Part shown: positions 41,940 through 50,790 of the stretch, piece by piece
Position numbering within the stretch: the stretch's first letter is position 1
How the letters are laid out: the number at the start of each line of letters is the position of its first letter
Source: an uncultured Polaribacter sp.
GTDB taxonomy: Bacteria; Bacteroidota; Bacteroidia; Flavobacteriales; Flavobacteriaceae
Length of the DNA stretch: 64,000 nt
NCBI RefSeq assembly: GCF_947497125.1
Contig: NZ_CANMFI010000001.1
Coordinates: 372,001 to 436,000, forward strand
Direction: 5' to 3'
Made by a program: the position numbers and the translations under genes
The notes under the pieces: model-generated
The model's database searches: none
What the model saw: only the letters and a program-made list of their open reading frames with translations
What the model was told of the DNA's origin: nothing

Positions 41940-42464
41940 TTAACTTCTTTTCTTTTTTACTTTAGAAACCATTGGTAAACTCTTTTTTAAATTCTCTACA
42001 ATAGAGTAAACTGCCGGACAAATAGCTGTATTGGCAACTGTTAAATCGCTTATATTTAAAAACTTTTTTCTATTAGTGTGCGGATACTCTGCACAAGCCT
42101 TTGGGCGAACATTGTAAATTGTACAAGTATTATCTGTTTCATCTAAAAACGAACAAGGAGCTGTTTTAAGAACCATAAAATCATCTTCATCTCTTTCTAA
42201 AAAATGCTTCTGAAAATCTGCAACTTTCATTTTTAAGTGCTTGGCAATTCTTTCTGTGTCTTTATCTGTAAAAATAGGACTTGTAGTTTTACAACAGTTA
42301 CCACAAGTTAAGCAATCTGTTTTTTCAAATTCTTTGTTGTGCAACTCTTGCACTACATAATCTAAGTTTTTGGGAGTTCTCTTTTTTAGATTCGCAAAAT
42401 ATTTTAGGTTTTCCTTTTTAGCATCATTTGCTAATTTTGGTAGTTGTGCTAAGCGTTTTTCCAT
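41940..42464 (-). CDS. YkgJ-type cysteine cluster protein
   Basis: A 174-residue protein of the zinc/iron-chelating YkgJ family (also called flagellin N-methylase-like). The first cluster is CLTCGNCCK (Cys51, 54, 57, 58); later cysteines at 103, 113 and 123 (CTIYNVRPKAC) complete the site. Role unknown. It ends in a Lys/Arg-rich tail KVKKKRS directly followed by nine A and an in-frame continuation (see findings). Confidence 0.85.
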   Translation of the reverse strand: MEKRLAQLPKLANDAKKENLKYFANLKKRTPKNLDYVVQELHNKEFEKTDCLTCGNCCKTTSPIFTDKDTERIAKHLKMKVADFQKHFLERDEDDFMVLKTAPCSFLDETDNTCTIYNVRPKACAEYPHTNRKKFLNISDLTVANTAICPAVYSIVENLKKSLPMVSKVKKKRS

Positions 42465-42528
42465 TTTGTAAAATTACAATAATGAAACTTGTAAATACAA
42501 AAATGATTTATAAATAGTTAATTCATCA

Positions 42529-42656
42529 TTAAAAACTTTAAACTAAACCAACAAAATGACTAAATTAATGAAAACATGGTCAACTAACTGACTGTATTAA
42601 TATAAATACAGTCAGTTAATTGACTTAATTAATACAAATACAGTCATTTTATAAAA
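42529..42656 (+). repeat. Tandem 32-base repeats (three clear units and a degenerate fourth)
   Basis: Each unit follows a GAC; clear units start at 42561, 42593 and 42625, exactly 32 bases apart. Units 2 and 3 share ATTAATAnAAATACAGTCA, and unit 1 and the degenerate unit at 42529 share CAAC and the closing TGAC. Units 1 and 2 also form a 20-bp inverted repeat with one mismatch (42579-42598 with 42605-42624). They lie just before the broken AAA ATPase gene. Confidence 0.65.
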
Positions 42657-42675
42657 TAAATAGTATCTTTAACTT

Positions 42676-43818
42676 ATGAAAAAAGTATTATAAAGAGCTG
42701 TAATTGAAAAAGTTAAACACAAAGCAAAGCCAAATAAAGTAATTTTATTGGTAGGTGCAATACGTGTTGGTAAAACTAAATTCATTAAAAAATATATAGA
42801 AAATTTTTCAGCAAATAAAGTTTTAAAATTAAACGGAGAAGATATTGATGATGTAAAATTATTAGAAAGAAAAAGTGTTGCAAATTATAAACGTTTGTTA
42901 AACGGAATAGAATTACTAGCTATAGATGAAGCACAAAATATACCAAATATTGGACTCATTTTAAAACTTATTATTGATGAAATTGAAGGTATAAAAATAA
43001 TAGTTACAGGGAGTTCTATGTTTGATTTAAACAACCAATTGGGTGAGCCTTTGGTAGGAAGAAAACATACTATTTATATGTATCCTATAAGTCAGATTGA
43101 GTTTTCTAAATACGAAAATTATAAAATAACCACAGAAAAACTGGAAGAAAGATTGTTGTTTGGTGGTTATCCAGAGCTAATTCATCTTCCAAAATGGAAA
43201 GACAAGCAAGAGTATTTGCAAGAAATTATTAATGATTATTTATTAAAAGATATTCTAATTTTTCAGAATATAAAAAAAGCAGATAAAATATATAATTTAT
43301 TAAGGTTGTTGGCTTTTCAAGTAGGTAATGAAGTTTCTTTAAATGAATTAGGCAATCAATTACAAATCTCTAAAAATACGGTAGAAAATTATTTAGATTT
43401 ATTAACCAAAGTTTTTGTAATTTTTAAAGTAGAAGGTTTTAGTAAAAACCTAAGAAAAGAAGTTACAAAATCTAGTAAATGGTACTTTTATGATGTTGGT
43501 ATAAGAAACGCCATTATTAAAAACTTCAACCTTTTAGAAAACAGAAATGATGTAGGGCAATTGTGGGAAAACTACCTAATTATAGAGCGTTTAAAAAAGC
43601 AAGAATACCAAGGATTATCTTGTAATAATTATTTTTGGAGAACGTATGACCAACAAGAACTAGATTGGCTAGAAGAAAAAGCAGATCATTTAAATGCCTA
43701 TGAGTTTAAATGGAACGCAAATAAGAAAGTGAAAATTCCTACTGCTTTTGGTAAAGCATATACTGAAGCAAATTTTGAAGTAATTAATAGAGAGAATTAT
43801 TTAGATTTTATAAATTGA
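42676..43818 (+). pseudogene. AAA ATPase with DUF4143 domain, interrupted by an early stop
   Basis: The frame from ATG 42676 reads MKKVL, then TAA (42691-42693), then continues RAVIEKVKHKAKPNKVILLVGAIRVGKT. One AAA to TAA change would explain the break, and the P-loop has Ile where this family has Arg (GARRVGKT). The remaining 356 residues from TTG 42748 look intact: LLAIDEAQNIP (Walker B), GSSMFDLN, then the nuclease-like DUF4143 part ending EEKADHLNAYEFKWNANKK. Such proteins are common, often mobile accessory ATPases. It is either a recent pseudogene or is read through from an internal start. Confidence 0.75.
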
Positions 43819-43940
43819 AACGTGTAACTGTTGAATTGTATAAATGTTTAACTAAAAAAGGCTTTATACTTTATAGATCTCACAGTTTGTAAAACTTTTG
43901 ATTTTAAAACTGATAATCGCCCAATTTTAATAGTATTTAT

Positions 43941-43975
43941 TAAACCTCACAGGTTAAAAAAACCTGTGAGGTTTA
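43941..43975. repeat. CCTCACAGG palindrome, copy 2
   Basis: TAAACCTCACAGGTT (43941-43955) pairs exactly with 43961-43975 around AAAAA. It shares the core with the copy at 30373. A decayed relative (CTCACAGTTTG, near 43880) lies 60 bases upstream. The 230-base gap between the broken ATPase and argS holds nothing else but the argS promoter. Confidence 0.8.
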
Positions 43976-44021
43976 ATTTACAAAAGGTTATTTAATACTT
44001 CTAAAAACAAATAAAAAACAT

Positions 44022-44029
44022 TAATTTTG
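44022..44029 (+). promoter_or_regulatory. -7 promoter box of argS
   Basis: TAATTTTG fits TAnnTTTG and lies 21 bases before the ATG at 44051. No convincing -33 TTTG was picked out. Confidence 0.5.
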
Positions 44030-44050
44030 CATCTCAATTTTTAGACCTAA

Positions 44051-45826
44051 ATGAATATTCAAAACACCATAGAAACCAAAGTAAAAGAAGGTTTTTTAAA
44101 ATTATATAACATTGAAATTCCATCTGTAGAATTTCAGGCAACTAGAAAAGAATTTGATGGAGATATTACTGTTGTGGTTTTTCCTTTGTTGCGTTACAAA
44201 AAAGGGAACCCTGCAGCTATTGGAGAAGATTTAGGGAATTTTCTTAAAGAAAATGTATCAGAAATTACCAATTACAATGTGGTAAAAGGGTTTTTAAATT
44301 TGGTGATTGATGATGCTGTTTACAGTACGTTTTTTAACTCCATATACGCAGACAACTATTTTGGCTTTGTTACGCCAAAGGCGTATGACAAAGCGATGAT
44401 GGTAGAATATTCATCACCCAATACCAACAAACCGTTGCATTTAGGGCATGTTCGAAATAATCTATTAGGCTATTCTGTTGCTGAAATTATAAAGGCAGCA
44501 GGAAAAAAGGTCTATAAAACTCAGATAATTAACGATAGAGGAATTCATATATGTAAATCGATGTTGGCTTGGCAAAAGTTTGGCCATGGAGAAACTCCTA
44601 CATCTACTGGTTTAAAAGGTGATAAATTGGTTGGAAATTATTATGTAAAGTTTGACCAAGAATATAAAAAAGAAATCTCGGCATTAATTGCTGAAGGACA
44701 AACAGAAGAAGAAGCAAAAAAGGAAGCTCCGTTATTTGTTGAAGCACAACAAATGTTGCTAAAATGGGAAGCCGGAGATAAAGAAGTTGTTGCTCTTTGG
44801 AAAGAAATGAACGCTTGGGTATATGCTGGTTTTGATGTTACCTACAAAAATATGGGTGTTAATTTTGACAACCTATACTACGAAAGCAATACCTATTTAT
44901 TAGGAAAAGATGTTGTTGCGCAAGGTTTAGAGAAAGGAGTTTTCTATAAAAAAGAAGATGGTTCTGTTTGGTGCGATCTTACCGAAGATGGCTTGGATGA
45001 AAAAATTGTGTTGCGTTCAGACGGGACAGCTGTTTACATGACCCAAGACATTGGTACAGCCATACAACGTGTTAAAGATTATGCAGATGTTGGTGGTATG
45101 GTCTATACCGTTGGTAATGAGCAAGATTATCACTTTCAGGTATTGTTTTTAATCTTAAAGAAATTAGGGTTTGATTGGTCTCAACAATTACACCATTTAA
45201 GCTACGGAATGGTAGATTTACCGTCTGGTAAAATGAAATCTAGAGAAGGTACTGTTGTTGATGCAGATGAATTAATGGATGAAATGACAACTACTGCCAA
45301 AGAAATATCTGAAGAACTTGGCAAACTAGATGGATACTCTGAAGAAGAGAAAAACGAATTGTATAAAACCATTGGTTTGGGTGCTTTAAAATACTTTATC
45401 TTAAAGGTAGATCCAAAGAAGCGTATTTTATTTGACCCAAAAAGTTCTGTAGATTTTCAAGGAAATACTGGGCCTTTTATTCAGTATACATATGCTAGAA
45501 TTCAATCTATCATTAGAAAAGCAGATTTTGACTATTCGAAATCGGTAACCATAGCATTGCACGAAAAAGAAAAGGAATTGTTAAAACAATTAGAATTGTA
45601 CCCTGAAACCATACAGCAAGCAGCTGCTAATTATTCACCAGCAGTTATTGCAAATTACACGTATGACTTGGTAAAAGAATTCAACTCTTTTTACCAAAAC
45701 GTATCTATTTTAGGAGAAGCAGATCTTGATAAAAAAATATTTAGAGTACAATTGGCCAAAAAAGTTGCAGACACTATTAAAACTGCCTTTTTATTGTTAG
45801 GAATAACTGTGCCAGAAAGAATGTAA
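44051..45826 (+). CDS. argS: Arginyl-tRNA synthetase
   Basis: A 591-residue class I synthetase. The N-terminal Add-1 domain is followed by the HIGH-like motif NTNKPLHLGHVRNN, the KMSK equivalent LPSGKMKSREG, and a C-terminal DALR anticodon-binding domain ending in LLGITVPERM. It charges tRNA-Arg. Interesting next to the arginine operon's leader peptide: its product level would set how often the ribosome stalls there. Followed by a small inverted repeat TTTCTAC-AAA-GTAGAAA. Confidence 0.96.
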   Translation: MNIQNTIETKVKEGFLKLYNIEIPSVEFQATRKEFDGDITVVVFPLLRYKKGNPAAIGEDLGNFLKENVSEITNYNVVKGFLNLVIDDAVYSTFFNSIYADNYFGFVTPKAYDKAMMVEYSSPNTNKPLHLGHVRNNLLGYSVAEIIKAAGKKVYKTQIINDRGIHICKSMLAWQKFGHGETPTSTGLKGDKLVGNYYVKFDQEYKKEISALIAEGQTEEEAKKEAPLFVEAQQMLLKWEAGDKEVVALWKEMNAWVYAGFDVTYKNMGVNFDNLYYESNTYLLGKDVVAQGLEKGVFYKKEDGSVWCDLTEDGLDEKIVLRSDGTAVYMTQDIGTAIQRVKDYADVGGMVYTVGNEQDYHFQVLFLILKKLGFDWSQQLHHLSYGMVDLPSGKMKSREGTVVDADELMDEMTTTAKEISEELGKLDGYSEEEKNELYKTIGLGALKYFILKVDPKKRILFDPKSSVDFQGNTGPFIQYTYARIQSIIRKADFDYSKSVTIALHEKEKELLKQLELYPETIQQAAANYSPAVIANYTYDLVKEFNSFYQNVSILGEADLDKKIFRVQLAKKVADTIKTAFLLLGITVPERM

Positions 45827-45923
45827 ATAGCTCTTTTAATTTCTACAAAGTAGAAAAACTATTATGGAGAAAATAAATAGTAAATTACGTTTTTAGTAAA
45901 ACCAAAAGTTTGTAAATTAGCAC

Positions 45924-46064
45924 GCGTTAGGGATTGAAATGACATCCTTTTTATGCTAAACTTTTTTTAGTATGTTTTGTAAAATAGCAATTAGCTATTA
46001 TAAAAGAACAACTATTGATGTAAATTTAGCATAAAAAGATACAATGGAAAGCCCGTTAAAACGC
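45924..46064 (+). repeat. Structured intergenic element, copy 3
   Basis: GCGTTA (45924-45929) pairs with AACGC (46060-46064). The second stem is GGG/CCC instead of the GCG/CGC of the other copies, with both sides changed. The internal loop ATTGAAATGAC against ACAATGGAAA is conserved. The inner stem ATCCTTTTTATGCTAAA (one extra C) pairs with TTTAGCATAAAAAGAT (46025-46040). The tip contains another hairpin, AATAGC-AATTA-GCTATT. It lies between argS and lpdA. Confidence 0.75.
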
Positions 46065-46089
46065 CCAAATAATATCAAAATAAATTAGA

Positions 46090-47478
46090 ATGAAATACGA
46101 CATCATTATTATTGGAAGTGGACCTGGCGGATACGTTACAGGGATTAGAGCAAGTCAGTTAGGCTTTAAAGTTGCCATTGTAGAAAAAGAGTCTTTAGGC
46201 GGAATCTGTTTAAATTGGGGCTGTATACCTACAAAAGCATTGTTAAAATCTGCACAAGTGTATGATTATTTAAAGCATGTAGACCAATATGGTTTAAAGG
46301 CAGAAGCAATTGACAAAGATTTTGATGCTGTAATTAAAAGAAGTCGTGGTGTTGCTGACGGAATGAGTAAAGGAGTTTCTTTTTTAATGAAGAAAAACAA
46401 AATTGATATTATAAACGGTTTTGGAAAAATTAAAACGGGTAAAAAAGTTGATGTTACTGCAGAAGATGGTACCGTTACAGAATACAGTGCAGACAATATA
46501 ATTATTGCAACTGGTGCTCGTTCTAGAGAATTGCCTAGTTTGCCTCAGGATGGTGAAAAAGTAATTGGCTATAGAAAAGCAATGACTTTACCTAAGCAAC
46601 CAAAATCTATGATTGTAGTAGGTTCTGGAGCTATTGGTGTAGAGTTTGCGCATTTTTACAATACCATGGGCACCGAGGTAACTATTGTAGAATACATGCC
46701 AAATATTGTACCTGTAGAAGACATAGACGTATCGAAACAATTTGAGCGATCTATTAAAAAAGCAGGTATTAAAGTAATGACAAATGCTTCTGTAGAGTCT
46801 GTTGATACTTCTGGTGAAGGTGTTGTTGCTACTGTAAAAACTAAAAAAGGAGAAGAAACTCTAAAAGCTGATATTTTGCTATCTGCTGTAGGAATTAAAT
46901 CGAATATAGAAAATATAGGTTTAGAAGATGTTGGTATTATTGTTGACAGAGATAAAATTTTAGTGAACGATTTTTACCAAACAAACATACCAGGTTATTA
47001 TGCAATTGGTGATGTGGTACCAGGACAAGCATTGGCACACGTTGCTTCTGCAGAAGGTATTACTTGTGTAGAAAAATTAGCAGGTTTGCATACAGAGCCA
47101 ATTGATTATGGCAATGTACCAGGTTGTACCTACGCAACACCAGAAATTGCTTCTGTAGGTATGACAGAGGCTAAAGCCATTGAAGCTGGTTACGAAATTA
47201 AAGTTGGTAAATTTCCTTTTTCTGCCTCTGGTAAAGCAACGGCAGCAGGAACTACTGATGGTTTTGTTAAAGTAATTTTTGATGCCAAATATGGCGAATG
47301 GTTAGGATGCCATATGATTGGTGCTGGTGTTACCGACATGATTGCTGAAGCAGTTTTAGGTCGTAAATTAGAAACTACTGGGCATGAAGTGTTAAAAACA
47401 ATTCACCCACACCCTACCATGAGTGAAGCTGTTATGGAAGCAGTTGCAGATGCATATGATGAAGTAATACATTTGTAA
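46090..47478 (+). CDS. lpdA: Dihydrolipoyl dehydrogenase
   Basis: A 462-residue FAD disulphide reductase. The FAD motif is GSGPGGYVTG (9-18), the redox-active pair is Cys40/Cys45 in GGICLNWGCIP, the NAD motif GSGAIGVEFA lies near 178-187, and the C-terminal HPHPTMSEAVMEA carries the catalytic His-Glu pair. It reoxidises lipoamide on pyruvate and 2-oxoglutarate dehydrogenase or the glycine cleavage system; none of those partners is in the window. Confidence 0.96.
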   Translation: MKYDIIIIGSGPGGYVTGIRASQLGFKVAIVEKESLGGICLNWGCIPTKALLKSAQVYDYLKHVDQYGLKAEAIDKDFDAVIKRSRGVADGMSKGVSFLMKKNKIDIINGFGKIKTGKKVDVTAEDGTVTEYSADNIIIATGARSRELPSLPQDGEKVIGYRKAMTLPKQPKSMIVVGSGAIGVEFAHFYNTMGTEVTIVEYMPNIVPVEDIDVSKQFERSIKKAGIKVMTNASVESVDTSGEGVVATVKTKKGEETLKADILLSAVGIKSNIENIGLEDVGIIVDRDKILVNDFYQTNIPGYYAIGDVVPGQALAHVASAEGITCVEKLAGLHTEPIDYGNVPGCTYATPEIASVGMTEAKAIEAGYEIKVGKFPFSASGKATAAGTTDGFVKVIFDAKYGEWLGCHMIGAGVTDMIAEAVLGRKLETTGHEVLKTIHPHPTMSEAVMEAVADAYDEVIHL

Positions 47479-47500
47479 AAATTAGTTCATATTTAAACAA

Positions 47501-47535
47501 AAAAATACCTTCTAAAATTAGAAGGTATTTTTTTG
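47501..47535 (+). terminator. Terminator between lpdA and pheT
   Basis: AAAAATACCTTCT pairs with AGAAGGTATTTTT around AAAATT, with a T run after it and an A run before it. It probably serves both convergent genes. Confidence 0.88.
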
Positions 47536-47583
47536 TGATATAAATTATATTACTCTATTTTAATGTAACTAACTGAGGTAATT

Positions 47584-50010
47584 TTATCTTAATACAGCAG
47601 ATACATTCTTCTCAAAAGTTTGAAGTAATTTTTGCATTACTTTATCTATTTGTTTCTCTGTTAATGTTTTAGAAACATCTTGTAATAAAAAACTAACCGC
47701 ATAAGATTTTTTACCCTCAGGTAGTTTATCGCCTTGATAAACATCAAATAAATCTACTTCTTTTAATAGGTTTTTCTCTGCCTGAAAAGCTAAGTTATGT
47801 ATTTCATTATAAGTAATCTTATCATCTAAAAGCAAAGCCAAATCTCTTTTTACAGCAGGAAATTTAGGTAATTCAGATACTTTCATCTTTTTATTACTTG
47901 CTAATTTTAAAATAGCATCCCAATTAAAATCTGCAAATAAAACTTCTTGTTTTATACTAAATTCTTTTAATATAGGCTGAGAAACAACTCCAAATTCAAC
48001 TACTTTAGATTTTCCTAAATTAATTGATATACCTTCAGAAAAAATATCCTGTTTAGTGGGTGTAGTTTTTAAGTTAGAAATACCTAATCTCTCTAAAATA
48101 TTAATAACAATTCCTTTTGCATAAAAGAAATCAGATTTTTTGTTTTCTACAGTCCAATTATCTTTATTTTGATTCCCTGTAAAAAACAATGTTAAATGCT
48201 TATCCTCTTGATATTTATCATTGTATTTATGATATGTTTTTCCGAATTCGAAAAACTGCAGTGCATTATTTTTTCGATTGATATTGTAAGAAACAGACTC
48301 TAAACCACTAAATAATAACGATTGACGCATTACTTTTAAATCGTTACTCAACGGATTTAACATGGTTACATTCGCGTCTTCATTTATGTTTTCTGATAAA
48401 TGTACATATGAAGGTTTTGTTAAAGAATTTGCCATTGTTTCATTAAACCCAAGCGCACTTAATTGATTAGCAACTATGTTTTCTAATTTCGTTTGATTAT
48501 TAGTATCAAAAGAAATAGAGCTATTTAGTTTATGAGAAAAAGCAATGTTATTGTAGCCATAAACTCTTAAAATTTCTTCTATAATGTCTGCTTCTCTTTG
48601 TACATCTGTTCTGTAAGAAGGTATGGTTAAACCAAGGCCACCATCGTTTTCACTATTAATTTTAATTTCTAAAGAAGCTAAAATATTTTTTATTGTTTCT
48701 TTTGGTATTTCTTGCCCTATTAATCGGTAAGCATTTTCATAAGAAAGAAATACTTGACATTCTTCTGCTCTTTTAGGATAAAAATCTGAAATATCAGACC
48801 CCATTTTACCTCCTGCAATTTCTTCAATCAATAAAGCAGCTCTTTTTAAAGCATATTCACAAGAATTAATATCGATACCACGCTCGAAACGGAAAGAAGC
48901 ATCTGTATTTAGACCATGTCTTTTGGCGGTTTTTCTAACACTAACAGGATTAAAGTAAGCACTTTCTAAAAATATTGAGGTTGTTTTTTCTGTAACACCA
49001 GATTCTAAACCACCAAATACACCAGCTATACAAAGCGGATTTAACTCCGCATCACAAATCATTACATCTTCTTCAGATAATTCTCTTTCTACCCCATCTA
49101 AAGTGGTAAATTTTGTGCCTTGCTTAAGTGTTTTAACAATAATTTTGTTACCATTTATTTGATTTGCATCAAATGCATGCAATGGTTGCCCTAACTCATG
49201 AAGCACATAATTTGTAATATCTACAATATTATTTTTTGGTGTTAAACCTATTGCTTTTAACTTATTTTTAATCCATTCTGGCGATTCTTTTACCACAACA
49301 TCTGTAATGGAAATCCCGCAATAACGTGGCACCAACTCTTTATTATCAATTTCTACATCAATTCTTAAAGTTCTTTCATCTACATGAAAATTACTTACTG
49401 ATGGAGAAATCAATTCTAACTGAATATCTTTTTGTATTAATCCTGCACGCAAATCTCTAGCAACACCATAGTGACTCATAGCGTCAGATCTATTAGGTGT
49501 TAAGCCTATTTCGAAAACTGCATCTTTTTCTATCTTAAAAACTTCAGATAAAGGAGTTCCAACTGTAAGATTAGACTCTAAAACTAAAATACCATCATGT
49601 CCCTTACCCAATCCTAATTCATCTTCAGCGCAAATCATTCCATGACTTTCTTCGCCTCTAATTTTTCCTTTCTTTATTTTAAAACTCTCACCTTTATCAT
49701 CATACAAAGTTGTTCCTATTGTTGCTACAGGTACTTTCTGCCCTTCAGCAACATTTGGTGCTCCACAAACAATCTGTACAGGTGCATCTAAACCTATATC
49801 TACAGTTGTTACTTTTAGCCTATCTGCATTTGTATGCTGTGTACAAGTTAACACCTCGCCAACTACAATACCTTGCAGACTTCCTTTAATAGATTCTACA
49901 ACTTCTATGCCTTCTACTTCTAAACCTAAATCGGTTAATAATTCGCCTGTTTGTTCAGGTTGCCAATCTACCTGTAAAAACTGTTTTAACCAATTGTATG
50001 ATATTTTCAT
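47584..50010 (-). CDS. pheT: Phenylalanyl-tRNA synthetase beta subunit
   Basis: An 808-residue subunit with the full bacterial set: EMAP/tRNA-binding domain (about 40-150), B3/B4 editing domain around residues 210-400, B5 domain near 410-480, the catalytic-like core, and an FDX-ACB anticodon-binding domain at about 715-808 (FPAVKRDLALLLDD). It pairs with PheS to charge tRNA-Phe; pheS is elsewhere. The ATG at 50010 is preceded on the minus strand by a -7 box, TAAATTTG (complement of 50034-50041). The 212-base gap to the next minus-strand gene holds only this promoter. Confidence 0.97.
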   Translation of the reverse strand: MKISYNWLKQFLQVDWQPEQTGELLTDLGLEVEGIEVVESIKGSLQGIVVGEVLTCTQHTNADRLKVTTVDIGLDAPVQIVCGAPNVAEGQKVPVATIGTTLYDDKGESFKIKKGKIRGEESHGMICAEDELGLGKGHDGILVLESNLTVGTPLSEVFKIEKDAVFEIGLTPNRSDAMSHYGVARDLRAGLIQKDIQLELISPSVSNFHVDERTLRIDVEIDNKELVPRYCGISITDVVVKESPEWIKNKLKAIGLTPKNNIVDITNYVLHELGQPLHAFDANQINGNKIIVKTLKQGTKFTTLDGVERELSEEDVMICDAELNPLCIAGVFGGLESGVTEKTTSIFLESAYFNPVSVRKTAKRHGLNTDASFRFERGIDINSCEYALKRAALLIEEIAGGKMGSDISDFYPKRAEECQVFLSYENAYRLIGQEIPKETIKNILASLEIKINSENDGGLGLTIPSYRTDVQREADIIEEILRVYGYNNIAFSHKLNSSISFDTNNQTKLENIVANQLSALGFNETMANSLTKPSYVHLSENINEDANVTMLNPLSNDLKVMRQSLLFSGLESVSYNINRKNNALQFFEFGKTYHKYNDKYQEDKHLTLFFTGNQNKDNWTVENKKSDFFYAKGIVINILERLGISNLKTTPTKQDIFSEGISINLGKSKVVEFGVVSQPILKEFSIKQEVLFADFNWDAILKLASNKKMKVSELPKFPAVKRDLALLLDDKITYNEIHNLAFQAEKNLLKEVDLFDVYQGDKLPEGKKSYAVSFLLQDVSKTLTEKQIDKVMQKLLQTFEKNVSAVLR

Positions 50011-50222
50011 GCTTCTATTGAGTTTTAATCGTGCAAATTTACTGAAAATCTAGTTTTTATTCTGCTTTTTCATTTTAAAAATAGCAGTTTATTTTAAACA
50101 AATTATAAAGTATAATGAATAGCAACCAAAGAAATATTTAGAAGTCTTAAATTGATTTTATAAATGACTTTTAAAAAGGGTTAAATTGAAGTAAAAATAA
50201 ACAATTGAAATATTAAGCAGTT

Positions 50223-50786
50223 TTATACGCTTCTAAAAATCTTTGTGTCTATCTGTTTAAAAAAGTAAAAATAAATTTTTGCAAAAGTAGCACCAATAGT
50301 AATACCTACGATGATATCTATTGGAAAATGAACCCCTAAATAAAGCCTGCTGTAAGCAAATACTAGAGGGAAAAGAATGACAAAATAAATATACTTATAA
50401 ATGTCTTTTAATAACAAAATAACAAATACAGAAAAGAACGTAGATGTAGTTGCATGACCAGACATAAAGCTAAAACTCTGCGGGTTAATCAAGGTTCTTA
50501 ACAAATGTTTAATTTCTGGATCGTTATTTGGACGTAAACGTTGAACTGAATTTTTAATTAAATTGGTAAATTGATCTGAAAAAGCAACCAATAAAATCAT
50601 ACTAAAAATCATAAATCCACCTCGTTTCCAACCAAAATTTTTAATAACCAAATAGAAAATAAAAATAAAAAGAGGACTCCAATATAACTGATTGGTAATT
50701 GCTAACCAGATAAAATCCCATTCAGTATTACCCAAATTATTTAAAAAAATAAGAAGATTTTTATCAATCTGAATTAGCTTTTCCAT
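50223..50786 (-). CDS. PAP2 family phosphatase
   Basis: A 187-residue membrane phosphatase with five or six spans. The three PAP2 motifs are present: KNSVQRLRP (KX6RP), SGHATT (PSGH-type) and SRLYLGVHFPID (SRX5HX3D). It probably dephosphorylates a lipid such as undecaprenyl pyrophosphate or phosphatidate on the periplasmic face. It ends a minus-strand operon that begins with the isomerase genes four bases upstream. Confidence 0.92.
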   Translation of the reverse strand: MEKLIQIDKNLLIFLNNLGNTEWDFIWLAITNQLYWSPLFIFIFYLVIKNFGWKRGGFMIFSMILLVAFSDQFTNLIKNSVQRLRPNNDPEIKHLLRTLINPQSFSFMSGHATTSTFFSVFVILLLKDIYKYIYFVILFPLVFAYSRLYLGVHFPIDIIVGITIGATFAKIYFYFFKQIDTKIFRSV

Positions 50787-50790
50787 TTAA

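Noticed and set aside
42529..42656. CRISPR array
   Set aside because: The 32-base units are contiguous with no spacers between them, only three to four are present and no cas genes are near.
45839..45855. Terminator after argS (TTTCTAC-AAA-GTAGAAA)
   Set aside because: Seven-bp stem with a three-base loop and no T run after it on the plus strand.
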